Assembly (NCBI GenBank): GCA_030267965.1
Contig: BRYA01000085.1
Coordinates: forward strand, 36,049 to 100,048
Length of the DNA stretch: 64,000 nucleotides
DNA from: Triparma columacea
Lineage: Eukaryota; Sar; Bolidophyceae; Parmales; Triparmaceae
Reading direction: 5' to 3'
Below the pieces are notes generated by a model. That model was not told the DNA's origin. It saw only the letters and a program-made list of their open reading frames with translations, and did no database searches. Made by a program: the position numbers and the translations under genes. Shown here in pieces: positions 21,314-33,000 of this stretch (positions within the stretch are counted from its first letter, which is position 1; the number at the start of each line of letters is the position of its first letter).

Positions 21314-23203
21314 TTAACAAGAGTCAGCGCATTCCCCAACCTTACCGCATACCGCTCCAGATAAGTCCGTTACAAGCATCCCTTTCTCCTTGTACAAGTC
21401 CATCATCTGCGTAACCTCCTTGACAGCGATCTTACCTCCCTCTTCCAGCTCCCCCTTGTCGTTAGACTCGTACAACTCTATCAAGCGTGAGAGTATCTCT
21501 CCAGCCACAAGAGCGAACCTGCACCTGTACTTGTAGATAAAACAGAAGATCACCTCTTCGTCCTTCTTTTCCTCCTCTACCACCTTCTTCGCTGTCTTCT
21601 TCCCCTTCTTGGCCTTCTTCTTGGGCTTCTCCTCCTCGTCGTGATCGTGACTGGAACAGCAACCACCGACGGGGTGCTTGACCATGGGTCCGCAGACGAA
21701 GAGTCCCTCTGTTGTGGTGCTCATATCACATTCTGGGTCCAAGATGGGGCGTCCGGTGTCGTCCCACTCAACCAAGCCCTGGAGGACGCAGTCCTTCGAC
21801 GCACCGAGCTTAAAACCTGTGGCCATGATGATTGGGTGGTTGGCCTTGAGGTCCGTCTTGGGGGCCTTCTTCTTGCCTCCGAGCTTAGAGATGGAAGCCG
21901 TGTAGGTCTTGCCCTTCTTGCTAACATCGACGCACTCGTGTTCTGAAATAACCTTGATGGTCTTCTCGGGGAAATGCTTACTCTTCAAGATTGCCTTGAG
22001 CCTAGCGTGGGTCCTCGGAGAAAGAGCAGTCGAGGGGTCCTCAACAACCTCCCCGGGTCTAATCGCCTCTGGCGCCGATTCCTTGTCAATCACGGTGATG
22101 GTTCCGCTCTTGATGTTGTCATAAAGCGAGCAGGCGGAATCAATACCAGCCTCCCCACCACCAACAACGACCCAGTCCCCCTTGGCGTCAACGCCCCAGT
22201 CCTTCACCTTGGAGTAGTGAACGCAGGCTGGGCTATCGACAGCGAAAGAAGGCATATAAGGGTGTGAGAACTCTCCTCCAGCGTAGATAACGTAGCGAGC
22301 GTAGATTTCAGGGAAGGGGGAAGACTCGGAAAGGGAAAGCTTGAAGCTTCCCTTTCCGCTGTCCTCGATGCTCTCGATGGACTCTACCTTACTGTTGAAG
22401 CTAATGTAGTCCTTCAACGACTTTACTCCGCTCTCCCTCTCCGGGAGCGGGGAGGACGCGAAGTGGTCGAGGTAGTCTGCGTACTCATTGCCAGTGGGGT
22501 GCTCGGCATCCATTACATCCTTACCCTGCGACCTAAGGAAAGCCTGCACGCCGTTATCTCCCTGGGGAGCAAGAGAGTTGAGGTCCATCTGGTTGAAAGG
22601 ATTGGAGTAGAAGGAGGGGGAGATGAAACGGGTTGAAGGAGGCCAGGCCCGGAAGGATGCTCCGACAGCAGGGGAGCCCTCGAGAATCCTCATATCACTG
22701 GTTGGCAGGTCGAGCGCAGTGAGGATAGCACTGGCGACGCCAAGGCCAGACGCTGAAGCACCTATGATCACAATCTGAGCCGACTCAACATCTCCATTGT
22801 CCTCCTCGCTCTCCTCCTCGTCATCGATAAAGTCCATCTGGTCAGGGGCAATCTCACGTGCCTCCTCGCGGAGGCGCTCAGCCGCACTCTGGCGTTTGCG
22901 CTTTCCACCTCCAACTTGCTCATGTTGCAGTGCATTTTGAAGCTCAGCAAAATCTGAAATGAGCTTGAGGAGCTAATGGCGGGTGAACTTTGGTTAGTCT
23001 AGGGGAGATTAGGAGATTATAATGAGATTTAGGTACACTTAGTTCGCGTTTAGTCTCACCTTTGCCCTCTTTCCCTTGTTGGACTTCTCGCCTCCCTTCG
23101 CAGAAGATTTCAATAAGTCAGCATCTTCTTGAAGTAGCGATAAAAGAGCCTCTGCATTCTCAACGTAGCCACCTAGGGGATCTGTGGTACTTTTCTTGAC
23201 CAT
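21314..23203 (-). CDS. FAD/NAD(P)-dependent oxidoreductase, short paralogue
   Basis: Exons 23060-23203 and 21314-22972, giving 600 aa; the acceptor CCATTAG at 22973 gives the in-frame join ...KRAK-LLKLISDFAEL. The first 95 residues are coiled and charged. The core begins at the Rossmann motif IVIIGASASGLG (FAD-binding GxGxxG type), continues with RFISPSFYSNPFNQMDLN, and has a second nucleotide motif DWVVVGGGEAG and an ATGFK block typical of flavin-containing monooxygenase/thioredoxin-reductase-like enzymes. A Lys-rich insert precedes EVIFCFIYKYRCRFALVAG, and the C-terminus has a Cys cluster (AVCGKVGECADSC). The substrate is unknown. It is an inverted paralogue of the 24156-27639 gene. The start at 23203 is the best supported; in-frame Mets at 23254 and 23278 are possible. 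Confidence 0.82.
21841..22200 (-). repeat. Near-identical tract shared with the inverted paralogue (copy A)
   Basis: This 360-bp coding stretch matches 26761-27119 on the other strand with about eight differences by my hand count (roughly 98 percent). Flanking parts of the same exons are clearly less similar. Confidence 0.88.
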
Positions 23204-23526
23204 TATTTGTGCACGCAAGAAAGAGGAAAAACTATACTTAAATTTGCTAAGCATCCCTCCTGGGTTCTGAAAAAACAAATAAGATGAAAGACTCTACACA
23301 GACTGCTATCACTGTCACTAGCATCGCTGCCAACCACGGAGCTGTGTTTTTTTGGTATGTGAACAGTTTTGATGCGTTTTTCGTTCTCCAATTGCCTTTT
23401 TTTGGCACTTCACCCCGGTGCCACCGGAGAGTGTCTCTTCTTTTCCTGAAATATTAATTCTTTACAACAATACAGGGTATAACTCGGACAGAAGTCAAAG
23501 TATATATCAGATACTGATGGAATAAT
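23204..23526. other. Divergent spacer, no gene supported
   Basis: This 323-bp interval lies between the oxidoreductase start and a small + strand ORF. A minus-strand open frame (23203-23391) could look like an upstream exon, but no donor/acceptor pair joins it to the oxidoreductase in frame. Confidence 0.4.
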
Positions 23527-23856
23527 ATGGATTTACTGCCGAGAGACGATTTAATAGACACCAAAATATTGTTGCCTACAACGCTAGGGTTTGCATACAG
23601 CGTTTTGGGAGAGGACCAGCTCTACTACCCCCCCCACCCCCCTTCAACTCACCCTCTCACTCCCCCCTCGCCTCGCAGGATCCTTGGCCTCCTCGGCTTC
23701 AATGAGTGGAGATTCACCCAGTGGCACGATGGAGACTATTACTACCTCGCCGCTGCCCTTTGCTGGGGCATTAGCAATTTCGCTGTAACCTACGAATTTT
23801 TCGTCCAGCGTAGGGAGGGCAGGGAGAAGATGATTGGGTCGACGAACGCGTTATAG
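23527..23856 (+). CDS. Small protein with a likely membrane segment, unrecognised
   Basis: Open frame of 109 aa beginning at an ATG in an AT-rich leader. The two ends look protein-like: DLLPRDDLIDTKILLPTTLGFAYSVLG at the N-terminus, and NEWRFTQWHDGDYYYLAAALCWGISNFAVTYEFF near the C-terminus with one probable membrane helix (AAALCWGISNFAVTYEF). The middle is a Pro/His/Thr-rich run coded by a C-rich tract ending in CGCAG, which resembles the 3' end of an intron. No convincing GTRAG donor precedes it, so the ORF may be read through or the true donor is non-canonical. I do not recognise the family. It lies between the two divergent-facing oxidoreductase paralogues. Coding status is uncertain. Confidence 0.4.
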   Translation: MDLLPRDDLIDTKILLPTTLGFAYSVLGEDQLYYPPHPPSTHPLTPPSPRRILGLLGFNEWRFTQWHDGDYYYLAAALCWGISNFAVTYEFFVQRREGREKMIGSTNAL

Positions 23857-24155
23857 ATTAGTTTATACACTTTATCTTAGAATGAATACACTTTTTTTTT
23901 TGTTGGCGCTCTCTTGCTACTTCATTGCGTATTACTTAACTCGTCACACCGCGCTCCCGCTACCCAGAAAAGCTATACTCGTCCCGCTTTTTCCCCTCTC
24001 GTAATTTCCCCCTCCAAATTATACCTCTAAACTTCTTCGCGCAAGACTTCAAGCGCGCAGCAAAAAGGGGGTGACTAAGAAACTGGTAACCAAATTCTTG
24101 AGCGAAATTTCTCGTGCCCACCCTCACCTACCACCCCAGATTTTTTCAACCTAGC

Positions 24156-27100
24156 ATGGGTCGTCTCAAGCGCTCAGAATCTGAAGCTGACAAGGCCGAT
24201 TGGGCGGTAAGGAATCAAAACTCAAGTTTTTCCCCACGACAATTTCACTCTAAACCTTATAAAACCCCAACACAGGTGATTAAGCAGTGGAGCCTATCTG
24301 TTGGATATTCTCCGTATAAATCCACGTCATCGAACAGGGTCCCTACCGGCACTCTTGTTGTTGTACACTCTCAAAGTTCCAACCAAGATACCCCCGACAA
24401 GGCGAGTCTGTTCTCCTGTCTTATGCCCCGGCTCTGCGTGCCATTCTCGTAGAGCACGCGACGTCCTATCCCCTCCCTCCCCTCATCCTAGTTCTCGATC
24501 TTTCTCAAATTGTCTCTGACGAGAAGATTGACCAAGAAACAATGATGGTGAGAATTATGAATTGCTGCAAATCGCAAATCAGCAAAATAAATCAAAGAGG
24601 ATGCAGCACGCTAACCGATTCCCCCTCCTCCCCAATGTAGATGGAATTCACCAAGTCTGGAATTGGGAAGGCGACTGCTCGTGCCCTTGAGAAGCTTGGC
24701 CTGGAACGCTCCACTGTCGTGACGACCGGCAAGGCTTGCTCCCTCTTTATGAAACTTCTCATCACAGGAGAGCGTTTGAAGCCGAATAACATCTCCCGCC
24801 TTGTAATGGTGCACCCTGACATTACCACTGAGACCATCAATGGTATCCTCGTTCGTAGGGGGGGAAAGGTGAAGGGTTATGGGAACGCTCTGGATGTTGA
24901 CGTAATCTTCGACAGCGAGAAGATCATGGACAAGCGCCTTTCCATCATTCGTACGTCTTTTCCAAAGGGGAGGTCGAGGGTGATGAACGCATCTTTTTTG
25001 GATCTTCTCGTGCCTGCAATCACAGAGGAGGGGCTGTCCGTCTCGCTTGCTGTAGAGGGACCCTTTGACCCCTTTCACATCGACTCCATGGGTCGTCAAC
25101 TTTGGTTTGGAGAGCTCTCCGTGGCGATGAGTCCATTCTCAAAGCAGTACGAGCACACCTCTGAAGACATCTCTCCAGAAATTCAGGAAGCCTGGAGAAG
25201 CCCCGCGGAGGCTGCGACAGCGAACCTCGACAACTCCTACATTACCGTGGACGCACCCCCCCTCGCAGGCGCTCTGGTGCTCCGAGGTAACCGCTGTGTC
25301 CTCGTCAGGTCCCTCTCTGATCCTCCTGAGTGGAACGGCATGTGTTTCCCAGCTGTCAAGAGGGCAGAGTCAGGTGAGATGCACGCGCGCAAGCACCACT
25401 GATATCTTACCATAGACACACATTCACACACATTCACAAACATTCACTTACCAACGCCGCTCCTCCCTCCACAGAGTCCATCATTGACGCAGCCACGCAC
25501 GCCATGGACGCCATGTGCGACATTGAATCTGACGAGGTCCTTCCTCTGGAGGATGTCCCGCCGGTCATGGTGTATGGGAACGGCCGTCCATACGGAAAGG
25601 TGCTTTTGCATCTTTTCAGTGCTGTCAATCCGCCACCGCCGGGCCCCCTGGAGAATGCGGACATGGAGGACGAGGACGATTTGTACGACTGGTACACTTA
25701 TCCGCGGGCCATGGAGGCCCTACCTGACGACGCGAGTCGCCTCGCCCTATACACGGTTGCTATGGCACTGAATGCCGCAGCCGCTTCGAATAAGGTCCCC
25801 ATGAAATGGCTCAAGTCAGAGGGCGGCGTGTTCGGGCAGGAGCTTTTTGAGGGAAAGGGCCTACAGCTCGCCTCTTCTTTCAGCGCCATCGCCGCCACCG
25901 CCAGTACTTCTGCCACCGCTGCTCCGACCACCGCTGCTCCCGCCACCGATCAGGACCCTGCCATCAACGCAGATCTCTCTGAGATGAGCGAAGATGCCCG
26001 TTCATCCTACCTTGCCGAGGTCGATGCGTACAAGCAGTCGATGCCGACAAGCTGTGGCTTTCCCGAGCACGAGCACGAGCAGGATGAGGACATGCCAAAT
26101 GTCGAATGGATCGATAAGATGGAGGAGGAAGATAAGGAAGAAGCAATGAAGCAGGAGCGGGTCAGAAAAGAGGGCAGTGATGAGGCCGAGATCGTAATCA
26201 TTGGGGCTTCCGCTTCCGGCCTTGGCGTCGCCACTGCCATCCTCACTGCGCTCGACCTACCTCTCGATGACGTGAGGATTCTTGAGGCTTCTCCTGCTGT
26301 CGGAGCGTCCTTCCGCGCCTGGCCTCCTTCAACCCGTTTCATCTCCCCCTCTTTCTACTCCAATCCTTTCAACCAGATGGACCTCAACTCTCTTGCTCCC
26401 CAGGGAGATAATGGCGTGCAGGCTTTCCTTAGGTCACAGGGGAAGGACATTATGGATGCTCAGCACCCCACTGGCAAGGAATACGCCGACTACCTCGACC
26501 ACTTCGCGTCCACTCCGGGAGGGAAAAATGGAGACAAGACGTTGAAGGACTACATCAGCTTTAACACCAAGGTTGAGTCCATCGAGCCCATCGAGAATAA
26601 CGCGAAGGGCAACTTCAAGATCTCCCTTACCGAGTCTTCCCCCTTTCCTACAATCTACGCTCGCTACGTTATCTACGCTGGAGGGGAGTACGGGCATCCT
26701 TACCTGCCCCCTTTCGCTCGTGACAGCCCTGCTTGCAATCACTACTCCAAGGTGAAGGATTGGGGCGTTGACGCCAACGGAGACTGGGTCGTTGTTGGTG
26801 GTGGGGAGGCTGGTATTGATTCCGCCTGCTCGCTTTATGACAACATCAAGAGCGGAACCATCACCGTGATTGACAAGGAATCGGCGCCGACGGCGATTAG
26901 ACCCGGGGAGGTTGTTGAGGACCCCTCGACTGCTCTTTCTCCGAGGACCCACGCTAGGCTCAAGGCGATCCTGAAGAGCAAGCATTTCCCCGAGAAGACC
27001 ATCAAGGTTATTTCAGAACACGAGTGCGTCGATGTTAGCAAGAAGGGCAAGACCTACACGGCTTCCATCTCTAAGCTCGGAGGCAAGAAGAAGGCCCCCA

Positions 27101-27639
27101 AGACGGACCTCAAGGCCAACCACCCAATCATCATGGCAACCGGCTTCAAGCTCGGCGCTTCGCCGAACTGCATACTGAACGGATTGGTAGAATACGACAA
27201 GACAGGCCGACCAAAGCTGGATCCTCAGTGCGACATGAGCACCAAGACGGAAAACCTCTTCGTCTGTGGCCCCATGGTGAAGCACCAAGTGACTGGTTGC
27301 GGTGGTGATGCCGGTGAGGAGAAGAAGGACGGAGACGACAAGGCAAACTCGAAGAAGGCCAAGAAGGTGGTAGAGGTCGTGGAGGAAAAGAAGGACGAGG
27401 AGGTCATTTTTTGCTTCGTATACAAGTACAGGTGCAGGTTTGCCTTGGTGGCCGGAAAGATCCTCGCCGGCTACATCAAGGAATACCACGTGAAGGACGG
27501 CAAGGTTGACGAGGGGGGCAAACTGGCCGTCGCCCAAACCACCGCGATGATGGACCTCTACAAGGAGAAAGGTATGCTGATCACAAGCTTAGAGGGGGCA
27601 GTATGCGGTAAGGTTGGCGCTTGCGGGGCTTCCTGTTGA
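24156..27639 (+). CDS. Long FAD/NAD(P) oxidoreductase paralogue with N-terminal fusion (NUDIX-like region); apparent frameshift in exon 2
   Basis: Proposed exons: 24156-24206, 24276-24547, 24641-25373 and 25475-27639. Exons 3 and 4 join cleanly (TCA G|AG TCC). The frame entering exon 2 (WSLSVGYSPYKS...TGTLVVVHSQ) differs from the frame leaving it (LLSYAPALRAILVEH...), with the switch near 24401; one missing G in AAGGCG would repair it, so this is an assembly error or a real lesion. Residues up to about 310 look like a globular hydrolase-like domain that I cannot name. A degenerate NUDIX-like stretch follows (GALVLRGNRCVLVRS ... FPAVKRAES ... DAATHAMDAM). An Ala-rich linker leads to the oxidoreductase core (IVIIGASASGLG, DWVVVGGGEAG, ATGFK) and the Cys-ended C-terminus (AVCGKVGACGASC). 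If the frameshift is real, translation could start at the Met at 24641. Confidence 0.75.
26761..27119 (+). repeat. Near-identical tract shared with the inverted paralogue (copy B)
   Basis: Partner of 21841-22200 on the opposite strand. Silent positions are conserved as well as the protein, which points to recent gene conversion or duplication rather than selection alone. Confidence 0.88.
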
Positions 27640-28026
27640 TAGATATGTGGGAGTCAGAGGGGGGGTGAAAGGGGGGAAGGGTGGCAATTTTGGTAGTGAG
27701 CAAACAATCGTTTTGGTTTTGGAACCTTTATTGTTGTTTTGGTTGGGACACAAATTATTTTGGGGTTCATTCTTCAAATTAGAGGTAGTTACCCCCCACT
27801 GTGTTGTCTATTTCTTGCTCTCAACACCTCAAAGACCCCAACTACTAACACTATTGTCTATGACGTTCCATTCTATCCAACACTTGTGTCAAAAACAAAT
27901 TAAATCAAATTCCACCCGCTAACACTTCCCTCTGCCCACTCAAAAACTGTCCCTCTTGCACCCTCCAGCAAGATTTCACGTACCGAGAGTCACCCCTTAC
28001 TGCAACGTAAGCCGAGAAGAAGAACA
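27640..28026. other. Intergenic spacer, no gene seen
   Basis: This 387-bp interval lies between tandem + strand genes. It has a T/G-rich part after the oxidoreductase stop (27,690-27,780) and an A/C-rich part before the transporter. No ORF of note is present. Confidence 0.45.
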
Positions 28027-29960
28027 ATGCGAGCATCTCTATCTCCATTCCGAAGGGATTCTTCCCCATTGGAGGGTTCGGTCAGGTCATTCTCTTTCCC
28101 ATTTTCGCCGAGTGCCAGCATATTCTCCGGACAGGGCAGCTTCTACGGTTTCCAGGTGTACAGCCATAGGTTTGTGAACCTCGCTCTCCTTTCAGCTCTG
28201 AATTTTCTTTCGGATTGGCAGTGTTTCTCCTTCGCTCCGATTCACAGCTTAGCCGAGGAACAGTTCGAGGGTTTGCAACCAGAGACTCTCGTGTCCATAT
28301 TTCTTCTGTCGAACTTTATGGCAACGCTAATCGAGCCAAAGATTGTTCAGTGGTTTGGCCTCCGTGGTTGCGTTACCTTGGGATCAATGTTTCTGGCAAT
28401 TGGAAGGTGAGGCAGGATGGATGAGAAACACAATGGCGTGGTCTTCCAGTCAATATACAGCCACACACAGCGCAGCACTAAGCCAACTCTAATCGTTCGC
28501 ACATGGCCAATTTCTCATTGCCGTCGCTCCTTGCCATACTGCACCACTACGCCGTTAAACACACATGTTCACACACGCCCAATACACGCCCAGTCTCGTC
28601 AAGAGCGGGATCCCATTTTTCGGAGTGAATTATACCAACCGTACCATGATACGCTTGGGTACAATTCTCATTGGGCTCTCTCAGCCAATGTATCAGTGCA
28701 CTCCCGCCCTGCTTTCCTCCACCTGGTTTCCTCACGATGAGCGTACCATTGCGACGGCAATCGCTCTCAATTCGAACCAGCTTGGCATCGGAGCAAGCTT
28801 TGCGATGGGCGCCCTCATTGTTGACAGGGCTTCTGACGTCCCGCAGTACTTCGCTTTCCTCAGTGTGCTGTCCTTTCTTTTGTTCTTGGGGGTATTGTTT
28901 GAGTTTGAAGAAGCCCCTCCTTCCCCCCCTTCCCACGCCGCCGCCGCCGCTGTCGAAAAGAGAGAGAAGATGGCGATTGACCCAACGAACATTTCCGAAC
29001 TATTGACAAACCCGCCCCCTCATGTCGACTCTCAAAGGAACGGCGACGACGACAACCAAATTTGTGACTACGATTCTGACGATTCTGAAGGAGATTACGA
29101 GGAACTCAGCTACACGTGGGACTTTCTTCGCCAATTTTTCACCCGCCCGGGCTTTATTCACGCCCTCGTAGCATTTGCGACCTCGGCCATTGTTATCAAC
29201 ACCGTCTCAACATACATGAACGCGCTTCTAGCGGCGAGAGGTGAGAATGTCTGACAGAACGTGGTGAGGGGCAAAAGATCGAAGCATGCTCGTCGCACTC
29301 GACCGACAGCTCGCTAATTCGAACCCCTCGTCATGGACCAACAACCCCCACCGCCCCCACCCTCCCGCAGGTCATGGGCGAGTTTACGTCGGGGTTGTCG
29401 GTGCGGTCTTTCAGCTTGTCGTCATGGCCTCGAGCTTCATCATCGGGGGTTACACCGATAGGAAACGTAACTATTTTACCGTGACAATTGTTCTCTTGCT
29501 CGCGGGAGCGCTCATTCTCGCTGTCTGCGCCTACGCCCTCGACCAGAACAACAATGTTGTAAACATTTGGTGGATGCTGTTCGTCATAGCGGCCACAGTG
29601 GGTCCTCTGCAGCCGATCGCCACAGAGTTGGGGTGCGAAGTTGTCTACCCTCACTCTGAAAATGTAGTCTTAGTCTTACAGCAGCTTGCAGCGAACCTCT
29701 GCTCGGCCGCGTTTGTTCCATGCTTCGAGAAATTCAAAGACATCTTCAGCCAGCAATTCCCTCAATACGGCGTGTCTTTCCTTGTTCTCACGGGGATTCA
29801 TGCTCTGGCGACCATCCAATTCATGACCTTTAACGGAACGTACGAACGTTACAGGGCTGAGCAAAAGAAAAAGAAGTCAAAGATTCGTCGCAGGAGGTCA
29901 GACAAGAGTTTAGCCCACGTCGCCGTCAGCGAGAAGACCCTCCTCATCGACAGTTTCTAA
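28027..29960 (+). CDS. Major facilitator transporter of the SLC49/FLVCR-like type
   Basis: Exons 28027-28406, 28594-29240 and 29371-29960, joined in frame (AG|T, G|GT), giving 538 aa. The protein has about 12 hydrophobic segments. The first half has RFVNLALLSALNFLSDWQCFSFAPI, LVSIFLLSNFMATLIEP and ILIGLSQPMYQCTPALLSSTWFPHDERTIATAIALNSNQLG; the 'G.SQP......WFP..ER..AT.....N.LG' run is characteristic of FLVCR1/2 and DIRC2 (SLC49). A cytosolic acidic loop (about residues 230-300, with DDDNQICDYDSDDSEGDYEE) separates the halves. The second half contains a helix with ATELGCEVVYPHSEN, again typical of this group. The C-tail is basic. Relatives move haem, choline or pyridoxine, so the substrate here cannot be assigned. 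The N-terminal 50 residues are Ser-rich. Confidence 0.8.
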
Positions 29961-30026
29961 AAGGCCGCAACGTAAACAAACCACATTCTTTATTCCGTGA
30001 AACCTGCCGTCGTCAAGTTATTATTT

Positions 30027-33000
30027 CTAATTTTGTGAGAAGGAGATCCTGTTCACTAAGGAAGTGGCGCCCTTGATTATCTCCTTGCCGTTCTCCCCCC
30101 TGTCCATCCCTTCAACTGCCATGCGAGTAAGAACCTTCACGAAGGCCTCATCCTTTTGTATCCTCCTCACCACGACGTCCTCCCCTAGTCCCAGGACCCT
30201 CAGTAGCCTAACAATGCACCTGCTATACTCGCCTTCTCCATCGACTGCTCTAGACAGCATTCCCCGCATCACCTCAATTGCACTCTTCCCCCCTCTCTTG
30301 AACTCGACGAGCTCCTTGAAGAAGGAGGTCCCCCCGGTGAGCTTGGCCAGGGCAGCCAAAATGTAGCTTGCCGCGCTTTCTACACCTCTTCTCTTCTCCT
30401 CGCCCTCGATAAGCATGACGCTAACGAAGAGGGACCCGAAGCTGGCAAGGTCCTCTAGACACTTGCGGCACAAAATGTAATCGCTGTTTCCCCTGCCCTT
30501 TGAGTCTGGAGTACGAAGGTTCATTCTTTGTACGTCCCCAGGGCTGAGAATCGTCGATCCCCATGCATCTTCCCCGTCCCCCCACGCCTTTCCAGGAGGG
30601 GGCGACTCAAGCGGGTTCCCCTCCATAATACTTTCCTTAGGCATGGAGCTCGTTACGACGCAAACGAGGCACTTGATAACGTTCAGCCAGCCCAGTGCCC
30701 CGGCCTCTCCATCCCTTGAAAGCGCCTCGCACGCCTTGACCGATATGCCCTCTTCGAGCAGCCTCCTCACCACAGGGGGCAGGTTGGCCTCGCTGAGGCC
30801 CACACTCTCCTTGTACCCGTTCTCAATTATCGAGAGAAGGCAATTCGCTATCTTGCCACCGTCGGCGATCTTTTCCACGAGGCACTCAACGATTTCACCC
30901 CTGGCAACGATCCTGCTGCAGCCTTCCCAAACGCTCTTCTGTCCCTTTCCGAGGAGGCTTCCCGTCGCCCCGCAGAGCTCGCTAAGGAGAAGGAGGGAGT
31001 ACTGCGAAATGTGGGAGTCTTGGGAGGAGATGACGGCGGGGAGGACCTCCAGGAGTGAAACACCCAGCCTGCGGAGGACCTCACCCTTACCTCCTCCCAC
31101 GAACATCCCGGGTAAGCACAGGCGGAGCAGCGACAGCGCCACCAGCCTCCCTTCAACGTTGGGTGGGTCGTCCAAAAGCCTGATGAGGTTAGGAACAACA
31201 CTATCGATGAGCTCCATTTCGTATTGTTGCCTAACACTATCGTCCTCAACCACTACTTCCGCGACGCCAAGGACCGCATTGAGCCAATCTTCGCCACCCT
31301 CCCTCCAATTCAATCCCCACCCGACGTTCCTGACAAAGGACCCATCGACACCTCCAGCCTTTTTGATCGTCCTGCTGCTCAGGATCGGTATGCAAGTGAG
31401 GAGAACGCTGGCGCACTCTTGCACGTCCTTGCTCTTGAATCTTTTGCTCTGTACGAGCGTGCGAAATTCGGAAAGTTTGTTCTTCGCAACGTCCCGAAGG
31501 AATCCGATTGCGGCCTTCCCGTACTCTCCTTTCTGGCTCAGCGCCTTTATCCACCTCTCTTTCTTGGCGATCCTCTTCAGAGCCTCCCCGTCGGCCCTAG
31601 CGCACATAATCGCAGCTAGGGTCGCCTTGCCCCTTAGTATGCTGGTAGCCCCCCTCTCCGAAAGGAGCAGCAACTCGTCTAGGACGTTTGATCTGCTTAT
31701 AATGTCGGTCATGGCGGTGAGGGTTCTTCCTCTTCCACACCACAAAGTCACATTCAACACGTTGCACCACGTCGCCTGGGACCTCGTGTTGCCCTCTTTG
31801 ATGCCCCTTTCAACCCTCTCCCTGAATCCCTCCCTCTCAACCTCATCTCTAATCCTCCTTTCTTCCCTTCCCTCTTCCCCCTTCTCAACGACGAAGCCCA
31901 TGTCCCTAACCTTCTTTGCCCCCCCCGCGAGCGCAGTGCAGAAAACCTGGGCAACGACTCCGTCTCCCTCCTCCTTAACCTTCCCAATCCACCCCCCCCC
32001 TCCTCCCTGTCCCACAGCCATGCAATTTTCCACGACCCTGCAGCCGACTTCCCTAACGCCCCTATCCCTATCGCGGACCATGTCCTCCACCTCTTCGAGG
32101 CCCAGGATGGTCCAGCCTTCCTCCCTTCCCTGGCTCCTAGAGTAGAAAACGATCTCCCCGAGGGCGGCGGCAGCGACCTTCCTGTAGTCGCCCTTGGTGT
32201 TTCTGTAGAGTTCCTTGAGACTTTTGACGACCCCAGGGTCGTAGTGGAGGTAGCTCGCATGCCTGAAGACCCTACCAGCCACCACAGTTGCCCCCCCTCC
32301 CCCCCTTGCGTCCTTAATGACTCTCTTGAGGAAGCTGCTATTTGCAACCAAGTTCGCCACCGGCTCCAAGTCACAAAGCTCATACATGTACCTATAGACC
32401 CCCTCCTTTTGGCTCTCCGCACAGTTGCTTAGCGACTTGTATATTCTTCCGAAGTACTGCTCGAGCGCCTGGCTCGTCATTGCCTTGACCTCATCTCTGC
32501 TCCTGACATCCACCGAGACCCTCCCTTTGCTCCAACGCAAATCGAGCGCTCCTTCGCCTTTCCACACAGTTGGGTATATCGGACGGGGGAGGAAGTCCTG
32601 GTTGGTGTAAATAAGTTCGTTGAGTGAAGGAGTTTTTAGGGGAGTTTTGTCAGGCGGCGGGGTGGACGTCCTGATGCTCTCTGAAGTGAGGGATTCGTCG
32701 TTATCTCCGATCCCTATGCCCTCGGTGAGGCTAGTCTCACTGAGCTCGTCAGCCTCCCTACCGTCCTTGAACCCGCTGACCCCCGTAGTCTCAATGACAT
32801 TGAGCTGTGATGAGTGTGGGGGAGAATTTAGAGGAGCGCAGAGGCGACAACAAATGCTTAGGGTTAGGGATACAAGGGTCTGCGACGCAATGAGACATGC
32901 AAAGCACCGTTGTCATTTTGATGTTTCTCCACTTCTAGCCCGGTCTCACCTCTTCGACCCCACTAATGGCGGTCAGGTTCGACTCTGTGAGTGCGCCTCC

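Noticed and set aside
23203..23391. Possible upstream exon of the short FAD oxidoreductase
   Set aside because: The only candidate introns are 31-33 bp and do not restore the needed frame.
30643..32145. 500-codon + strand open frame
   Set aside because: Antisense of the ULK4 large exon; no domain or start context.
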